Positions 24,801 to 33,800 of a DNA stretch of 64,000 nt are shown here, in pieces. The stretch is from the NCBI GenBank assembly GCA_032164245.1, contig JAVMKO010000002.1, forward strand, positions 179,310,920 through 179,374,919, given 5' to 3'. Position numbers and translations under genes: made by a program. This DNA is from Sternotherus odoratus. Its lineage: Eukaryota; Chordata; Testudines; Kinosternidae. The first letter of the stretch is position 1, and every line of letters starts with the position of its first letter. Under the pieces are notes generated by a model that had not been told where the DNA came from, ran no database searches, and was given only the letters and a program-made list of their open reading frames with translations.

Positions 24801-27800
24801 CAGAGTTATGAACAACCTCCGTTGCCGAGATGTTCATAACTTTGCAGTTCCACTATAGTTCCTGCTTTGTCTTAGTCTCTGTACATCCACCTTTCCTTGT
24901 TTAACAGGATTGAGTAGGTGTCTTTCTGATAAGTTGACTGTGAAAGGCTCTCTGAACATTATTTAATGGAGTTTGGAGAGCTCAAATTTTTCCTTCGGAC
25001 TTTTGTGTATGTTATCAAACCTTTGCATGTCTAACGCACTAGTTGCATATGCTAATGAATGGGAGGGCTCAAATTAAAATCGATCTGGAGAATTACATAC
25101 CTTTGAAACTGAGGTGCCACCAGCATATCGGAGCTGATGTGGATTAGCAAGAAGCAAATGGAGGATTCTGAATGCTATTAGACCTAAGCGCTGATGATTG
25201 CTAATTCTAGCACTGTATTGTCATGGGGTTGACGCTTTCACAGAAGGAATGGTTTTACTCACAGTCATCCTTCTACTGTGGGTGAGGGAACATATGCTAA
25301 TTGTGTTTTTATTTAGCACATCAACTCTGATCCTTATTTCTAAACAAGAAACATTATTTGTCTGGTCCTACTTCCATTGGCACTGGTGATAAATTCTTAT
25401 TTACATCACTGGGAGCAGGATTGGGCCTGTTGTTTCTTTACTTCATAAAGTTAAAATTATCTTTAGGAGCAATATCCACCTATTTCATTCCTGAACAGCT
25501 GCACATTTTATTTTTAAATAATAAGAATCGAAAGGTAGAGCAAATTGCTTCAAAAAATAAATCTTTAGAGATACATATGCTCTTCCAAGGGAAACAGCTA
25601 CTGTAAGTGGACAGTGCAGTGCTCTTCACAAGATCAGATTCAGGTATAATAAGAATCTGTGTGTTTTTACATACGTCTAATATGTTGAGTGCAGAGAAAT
25701 GAGCATGATCACACATCATTCTAAAAACGATATTGACTCCTCATTGTACGCGACCAATAGGGTAAAAATGGGATATATCCAGCAATGTGCCTGAAGTTTC
25801 GGGGCTAGATTCACTGCTGTTCCTGTTGACATCGAGAGCTCTCTCTCTGCCACCTTACACTAAGTAAGAATCGGATCCTCAGTAATACTGCACTTGCTGT
25901 CTACATGTTACTCAGCTATAGTTAAAAGAAAAACCTTGTCCTTGAAAATTAAGTGGTTGCAGGATCAGGATTTAACACAAATCAAAGAACCAGGTGTTGT
26001 TTAATTTGTTTTTTTGTGTGTGTGCCAACTATTGTGTTAGAATGCAACCTTTTATAAAAAGGAAAGAAAACTATTTGTAATGCTCTTATTCTTTTGGCTA
26101 CATTGAGCTCTTCTATAATGGCAATGAGACTATCCTTATGCTTTTGGCTAATGTAAAATCGTGATTTCCATCACTAGCCATGAAAGGTGGCTGAGGTAAT
26201 CTCTTTTAATGGACCAACTTCTGTTGCTGAGGGAGACAAACTTTTGAGTTACACAGAGCTCTTCTTCATGTCTGAGAAAAGTACTAAGAGTGTCACAGCT
26301 AAATGCAAGATCAAACAGATAGTTTGGCATTAATAGTTAGCCCATATTCTAAGGAACCATTCAGTATGAATGACAAAGAATCTTGTAGCACCTTATAGAC
26401 TAACAGTTTTTAGGGATCATGAGCTTTTGTGGGCTAAGACCCACTTCATCAGATGAATGTTGTGGAAATCTCCAGAGGCAGGTATAAATATGCAGGCAAG
26501 AAAGCAAGGTAAATTCATTTAAGGGGGATGAGGCCCACTTCCAGCAGGTGATCTGGAGGTGTGAACACCCAGAGAGGAGAAACTGCTTTTAAACTTTTAA
26601 GCAGTTTCTCCTCTCTGGGTGTTGACACCTCCAGATCACCTGCTGGAAGTGGGCCTCACCCCCCCGATTGAATTTACCTTGCTTTCTTGCCTACATATTT
26701 ATACCTGCCTGTGGAGATTTCCACAACATTCATCTGATGAAGTGGGTCTTAGCCCACGAAAGCTCATGATCCGTAAGGTCTGTTAGTCTATAAGGTGCTA
26801 CAAGACTCTTTGTCGCTTTTGCAGATCCAGACTAACACGGCTACCCCTCTGATACTATTCAGTATGAAGTAGTCCATTAATTCCTCTGCAGTCATAGGAC
26901 AAAAAGGGGGAATTAGTGGGTTACAGGCTGTTGTAATAAACCATAAATCCAGTGTCCTAAGTGTTCCCTTAGAGTATGTGCTAACTACTTATGCTAAACT
27001 GTTCCATCTTGTATTTAGCTATGACACCTTTAGTACCTTTCCCAGACCTGAAGAAGAGTTCTGTGTAATTGGAGAGCTTGTCTCTGTCACCAACAGAAGT
27101 TGGTCCAATAAAAGATATTACTTCACCCACCTTCTCTAATATCCTGGGACAGACACGGCTACTACACCGCTGCATACAGCACTAGCCAGGTCAGACTGCT
27201 TGAGACAAGTTGCTGTTCTGGTGGTGAAGTGGGGAATGGATTTTATCAGTAGACTGAGGATTACTGTCATCATTAGCAGAAACAAAATCTCTATTCTAGC
27301 CCCAGACCTTTTAGCTATAGTTGTTCCCATTAGCTGTTCAGTAGAAATACAATTTAAAAACAAGCAAACACACAGTATGGATGTAACAGTGTTTCATCAG
27401 CAATTTGTGCAGATCAGTTAGTAGAAAGTTGTTTGTTTGATAGATTTCCCTGGGTCTGAAATTTAAGCAGAAATAACGTACTGCTCTTCATGGGGAAATG
27501 GTAATCTCATATGTAGGTATGAGTAAATCTAAAGTGTGCAGAAGATGAACCATCTTGTATGCAAGTCCAATATGCCACAGAGGAACTCACATATCTGCAG
27601 GATTTGCATGCCTATACATAAAGCCAGTGCTATTTAAGTCCAAGTCAAATGCGCTGTCAAATTTCCCTTAGCAGTATTTGCATGCAAAAGTAGTTTTAGT
27701 CAATGGGGTTTTGCAGCTACATGAAGCAAACATTACATTTTCAAAATGGGGGGTTGTGCAAAATACTGTATACAAATAAAATTATTCAGGCATCAGAGTT

Positions 27801-30800
27801 GTTTATAAAAACAGTTCATGCTCTTTCAGATATAGGGTATTGCAAAATGTTGTTTGCAATTGAGGTTTGCATATATCAGAGTTAGGTGAAAAACAACAAA
27901 GACTGACATGAAGCGTGACTGAGTTTAGGTACTCTACTTTTTTGTCTTAATTTGCTAGTAAATTACCTGTATGAGTGTATTGTATATAATCAGCAAGAAG
28001 AAGGGAAGGTAGAATATGCAGACTTGTAAGGGAATAAGATTTTTTGGGGGCATAGTTTTACGAACTGTACTGGTTGGTTTGGCATTTAATCTAACAAACT
28101 GATCGCTGATGAATATTTGACATTATTTTGGGTATGTGTAGGTGACATCAAACAAGAGCCAGGGATGTACCGTGAGGGACCCACATATCAGCGGCGGGGC
28201 TCACTTCAGCTCTGGCAGTTTTTGGTAGCCCTTCTTGATGACCCATCAAACTCTCACTTCATTGCTTGGACTGGCCGAGGCATGGAATTCAAACTGATTG
28301 AGCCAGAAGAGGTGGGTGTGGAAGTTTTGTTGTTTGATGGACAACACATCTCAAAATGTGATTTATGCATCCTACAAATTCATTGTATTCCTTTTCTGGA
28401 GAGATGCATTCCTCTCCTTCTGCGACTTTATCTAAGGAATATAGAGAGGACAGGTACTGTACATTCTGGTAGATTTAGAATAGGTGCACATTATTTTAAA
28501 TGTCTTGATTCAACTAATCATGCACAGACAATCACTACAACAAATGGAAGTTTAAGTGCCATATTTCAAAATACTCAGCACCCTCAGTTGGAGGCCAGAT
28601 TTTCAGATGAGTTACATGGAAAATAATGAGAGCTAATGGGTGATGAGGTCTCTTGACAGTGCCCCCCCCCCCCCCCCCGCGCCCAATGTGTCTATGTAAG
28701 GTTATTAGCCCTGTATCTTTGAATTGAAGAATGCTAAGGTAACTTTAAAGGGCTTTAAAGAGCCTTAAGCGTGGGAGGTTAAAAGTCTATGGCTAAAATT
28801 TTCAAAGAAGCTTAAGGGAAATGGGCACCAAACACATTCAATTTCAGTAGGAGTTAGCTGCCTTTGAAAATCCTCAGGCCACCAACTCAGGCTCCAGTCC
28901 TGCTAACACTTCTGAACATGCACAGTTCCACTGAAATCAGGATGGGTCAGGGATATAACATTACTCACATACAAAAATATGTGCTGAATGGGGACTTAAA
29001 TCACATGTGGAACAAAAGGAACAGGAATAATTAATAAGCTGTTTTATAAATAAACTTTCTTTTCACTAGTTGGATAGGAGCCATCCTACATCTTCCCTGC
29101 CCTCAGAACAGAAAATCTGGTTGTGCAAGTTCAGTAAAATATTTGTGCTGATATTTTGATCCGTGCAATCACAAAGTGACGTGATTGGATTAATACTATG
29201 CATGGGGATGAGGTATGTGGAGGTGGGTGGGGATTAGAATGAACTTTCTGTTTTAGGACTAAATCCCAGCTGCAGGTAAGTAGCACACAGTGCAGCTCAG
29301 GAGAGGATGCAAGGTTGGTTCTGTGTATGCACACTCCCTCTCCCTCTCCCTCTCCCTCTCCCTCTCCCTCTCTTTCTCTCTCATCTAGGCCTGCTGTTGC
29401 CAGGCATAATATAAGATGGTTGTCATTTGGCCCTAAGCTTCCCACATCTCCAGGGGGGAGGTTAGAGCAGTCAAGGATCGGCAGGTGGCAGCTGTCCCCC
29501 ATCTTCCAGATACGGCCCCTACAGTAGTAGTAAGAAGAGGTTTTCATAGGAGCTTCTGTGCTGGCTCTGCTTCATTCAAGTGTCCCTCTACACTGGGATG
29601 ATCGTCACACTTAACTTAGCTTCAGTTTAGCTGGTCATTGAAAGCTGCTGTGTTGCATCACAGAAATTGACCCTTTTTACTGTGTCATTTGATTTGATGC
29701 TGGCGGTTTTCAAGCCCTACAGCAGCACGCTACACGTGTGCACTGGTGTTAAGAACGTTAGATGATAATTGTGATTTCACAAACAGTGGATTCTGACTTC
29801 AGGTGGAGAATGAGTAACAAAAAGCCTGCTTTCATGAAAGTACATCTGGTAATAAAACAAGAGGCATAAAGACAGACAAAAAATAAAGATGACCGCAGCA
29901 GGCATAGCGCTCTCTATAGAACAGGTTTTATAGTTTTCCACAAATTGTCTTCAGTTCATCTAAAAATAAAGAAAGAAACAGGCAGATTTCTAACGACTGG
30001 CCTACAATAGGGGGAAGGAATTGACCGAAGATACGCAACTTCAGCTACATGAATAACGCAGCTGAAGTCGGCGTATCTTCAGCCGACTTACCTGCCATCC
30101 TCACGGCGGCGCCGGTCGGCAGCGCACTCCCCCATCGACTCCAGCTTGCGCCTCTCGGCGAGCTGGAGTTCCGGAGTCAACGGGGGCACTATTGGCGATC
30201 AATTTATCACGTCTTAATGAGACACGATAAATCGATCACCAAAAGATTGATTGCTACCTGCTGATCCGGCATGTAGTGAAGACCTACCCTAAGGTGTGGG
30301 CTGTGCTGCCTATGTTTGATATCCAGTCTTTTTCACCAAGCTGGTTATTCAGCCAGCTCTAGCAGCAGAATAGTGGTTTTTTAGTTTCTCTGTCTTTTTT
30401 ACCGATAGTAGCATGTACATGGGGAAAGGTGGTTTTCTTTTATATTGTATCTTCTAATAGCCTCACTACTGTGGTTGTTACCGTTGCAATCTTTCTGACT
30501 TCCTGAACTGAAGTGGAAAGGTTTTGTATGATTTATAGTGCTCCAGTAACAAAAAAATTTACAGGAAAAGCGGGAAGCTCATCTACAAAGTAGCACAAAA
30601 GAAGAGTTTTCTTCTTGTTTTTGGGAGGCTCAGTCTACCCACTCTTTAAATGTGTTTATCTTTATTTCTTTTCATTTTTATTTAATTTTTTTAATTAAGC
30701 CACCATATTGACAAATAAAGAGTCATGCTGTCATGTTATAGTAAAGAGATTGCATGCACGGTTTAAAGACCATGCTTGGACATGGGATATTCAGATATCA

Positions 30801-33800
30801 CATCAACCTTTTCTCCTTTATTTATGCCTCCCCACCTGCAGGAGTTGTTTTTGTATTTTAAAAAAAAATAAATCTGATGCTAAGGTCTGCTTGTTAAATG
30901 CATTTAACAGATCACTGCTAATCCATTTCTGTGGCAGGTGGCCCGTCGCTGGGGGATTCAGAAAAATAGACCAGCTATGAACTATGATAAACTTAGCCGT
31001 TCGCTTCGCTATTATTATGAGAAGGGAATCATGCAAAAGGTGAGCAGCTAATGCAGCATTACATTTCACTGGAATGTTGCACGTTAATCCATAAATTATG
31101 CTATAAGAAGGAACCCTGGTAATTGCATGGCTCAAGCAGTTTTTTCACTCTTTTGGACATATGCTATGGTTTTGTATTTTACATGCTACAGGTCTGTGTC
31201 TATTGTGTGTGTGTGCACACCTATAATTTTTACACTGTGTTAATGTGTCATTATGTGTATGTATATTTTCTGATCATTCACATCGAGCCGATCATAATGC
31301 AAAGACAAAAACTAGCATGAAAAAATAGGTGAAGGGATGCCTGTGGGACCTGAGAGAGGCAGAGTACAGAATCCACAGTGGATAGTGCTTTGCAGATCGA
31401 AATTACCTCTCCAGCAAATAGATACTTTGGTAACTGCAAAATAGAAGAATCATCGATAGTTATAATATTATTGGTTTGGTATCACAGTGATAGTGATTTT
31501 TAATGGATTCTGGAATGTAATGTAAAAACCATACTGACAAACACTTAATGTTTAAAATAACTAATATGCAATAGTATGGTTCCAGTGACAAACCACTCCC
31601 ATATTCCCATGGGCTTTATTGTATTTGAAGTTGTCGTATGCATTCAACTCAGAAGTCAATAGGAGTTCCCTGCTTGCAGCAGCTGCCAAATCAGCCTCTT
31701 GTGTTCCTTGATGTTACCAGAGATCCTAATTATCTCCTTGCATTACTTGCTTCCTTATCTATTATTCACATTAACTTTGTGAATCCATACAGCGAATAAG
31801 TTTAAACCTAGAATTGGCACTGTGGAATCCAGTGATCAGAGTGTGCTTTTTCAACTATAAAGTACACTTGTGTTGTTGCAGCATTAAGCTTTCCAAAGTT
31901 GGGAAGTTTCAAAGTCAGGAGCTGATTCTGGGAAGTACTATAGTTCAGGTTTTTAAAGGTGTTTAGGTGCCTAAATATAAGAATAAGCACTTTGGCCTAG
32001 ATCCTCAGATGTGTTTAGGCATCAAACTTCCATTGATTCCAATGGCAGTTTGGTGCCTAAGTAATTGAGGATAGTGCATAAGCATCTTTAAAAATCCCAC
32101 TAGGTGAGTCTCTGTATATTTATGTGCCTAAATACCTTCATATATCTGGCCATAAGTGTCTTTTGTGAAGTGTCGGAAGCCCTCAGCTTCCAGTTACTTC
32201 AATTCAGCATCCCACAGCACCTCACTTCAGCCTCTGCTTCCCCAGAGTGTGCCATAAGCTGCTGCAGCCGTGTTAACTCGCCTGCATTACACATCCTGTC
32301 TGTTTTACAGGATCCATTAATAACCATGGCTAACTTTCCTATTTTACAAGCAAAGATGAATAGGACACTTTACTTAGCCATGTTGCACAGAAGATAACAT
32401 AATTGAACAAACGTCACTTTTGGAATTTCCAGACTTCTGACCCTTTGAGCTCACTTCATTAATTTGTGCTAGCTTTTGGCGTTTACTTTTCTAGGTGTTT
32501 CCGGGGGGAGGGGGGAAAGGTTCAGTGGAAGAGAAGAAAAGGCAGTTGGCCCAAACAATTTATAAACTTGCTTTCCCAGCAGAGTCTGTATAGTCGTACT
32601 TAGACTGCGCACTTTAATGGCCTGGCCAGTGGAGCATATTAGTTTCTTCCTTGTCTGCTATTGGTCCACTTAGCACAGTTTACAAGCCCTTCTGGAAACT
32701 AGCTAGCTAGCCACTTACCTAACTCCACATATGTGCATTATTCTTTTAAGGTGTTGCCTTAGGCAGCCCCCACTGGAAATGCCAAGGTCAGAGCAGGCTG
32801 TAAAATGGAGAGCAGATACCCACCAGTATTCGGAGTAACACTGAAGTTCAACTTCCCAGCCAGTCACAAACTGTGCTTCTGATCCCCTCTACTGATTATC
32901 AAGAAGGAAGAAAAGAAATCCCACAACCCTGTACGTTCCAGTTCTCTGGCTCCCAATCAGCACCTAGGTCCTATACAGCGAGAAGTTATTTAAAAAAACT
33001 GTTCACTGTACAAAATGTTCTTCTGACCCCACACTGCCAGCCAATCCGTTAGTGTCTAAAACTAAAGGTTTATTATAAAGAAACAGGAAAGAAAAAGAAG
33101 CGAGTTGTTAAATGGCAAAGCAGTCACGTACATGCAAAGACTCCAAAGTCCATATATCAGGTTACAAGCAGCATTGATGAGTTTGCTAGCTTGAAAGTCC
33201 CTCTGAAACACATCCACTGTTTGGATGGGTCATTCAGTCCTTTGCTCAGAGCTTCAATTTGTAGCAAAGTTCCTCCAGAGGTAAGAAGCAGAATTGAAGA
33301 CAAGATGGAAAAGATGCAGCTGTTTTTTATAGTCTTTTACCATGTGGGCTGTGCTTCCTTTGTTTCAAACACAAGCTGCCCAGCACATGGCTTGAAATCC
33401 TTAGAGTTCTGTTCTTGGGCATGCCCCTGCATGCCTTACTGAGTCATAAGGTATATCTGCCTCCTCTGAGTGGGTCAGATGTATAGCTGATGGTCCTTAA
33501 TGGGCCATCAAGCAGGCTAGGCAGGGCTGCTGCCAAACTGTCGGGGGGAGGGGGGTGTCACCCAGAAATATAGCACAAGTTTTGAGATACAGACATACAT
33601 ACATATCTATATCCCAAAATACAAAGGTGATACACATACATGAGATTATAATATCTGGCAAATTATAACATTTTTGCAGATATCTTACATGGACTATCTG
33701 GCATAACTCCTTGCAATTTTACAATATTGGCATTCATAATATTCTCAAGTGTTCCCCAGATTCCATATAACGTCACAGGTATGCCTCCACTAGAGGTTTT

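Larger units (their letters stand above)
26181..27180. mobile_element. Penelope-like element, inverted copy, interrupted by a younger one
   Basis: Left arm (26181 to about 26953, minus) and right arm (about 26962-27180, plus) carry the same 3'-terminal sequence in opposite orientation. Shared landmarks are tatgctaaac, cccagacctgaagaagag, cagaagttggtccaataaaa and the cttcacccacct end. The left arm reaches further into the element, to ccataaatccagtgtc. The inverted arrangement is typical of Penelope-like insertions. The left arm is split by the 26371-26856 insertion; removing it and one 12-bp duplicate restores continuity. The family link rests on the related copy at 52.9-54.1 kb, which still has GIY-YIG coding. 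A degraded hammerhead-like motif (GAAA changed to GAGA) sits at about 27050-27090. Confidence 0.72.
23765..28141 (+). other. ETV1: ETV1 intron (4.4 kb)
   Basis: Bounded by ATG|gtatgt and gtgtgtag. Contains a Tigger-like element and two nested Penelope-like elements, listed separately. 24000-24230 and 25000-26150 hold no recognised repeat. Confidence 0.85.
28312..30937 (+). other. ETV1: ETV1 intron (2.6 kb)
   Basis: Bounded by GAG|gtgggt and gtggcag, inside the ETS domain coding. Contains a poly-C run, a hexanucleotide repeat and a GC-rich TIR element; otherwise nothing recognised. Confidence 0.85.

Noticed and set aside
28312..28626. ORF extending the first ETS exon for 105 further codons
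   Set aside because: Read-through into the intron past GAG|gtgggt; no similarity to ETS proteins.
29131..29547. 138-codon ORF with Glu/Gly repeat
   Set aside because: It is the translated TCCCTC repeat inside an intron.
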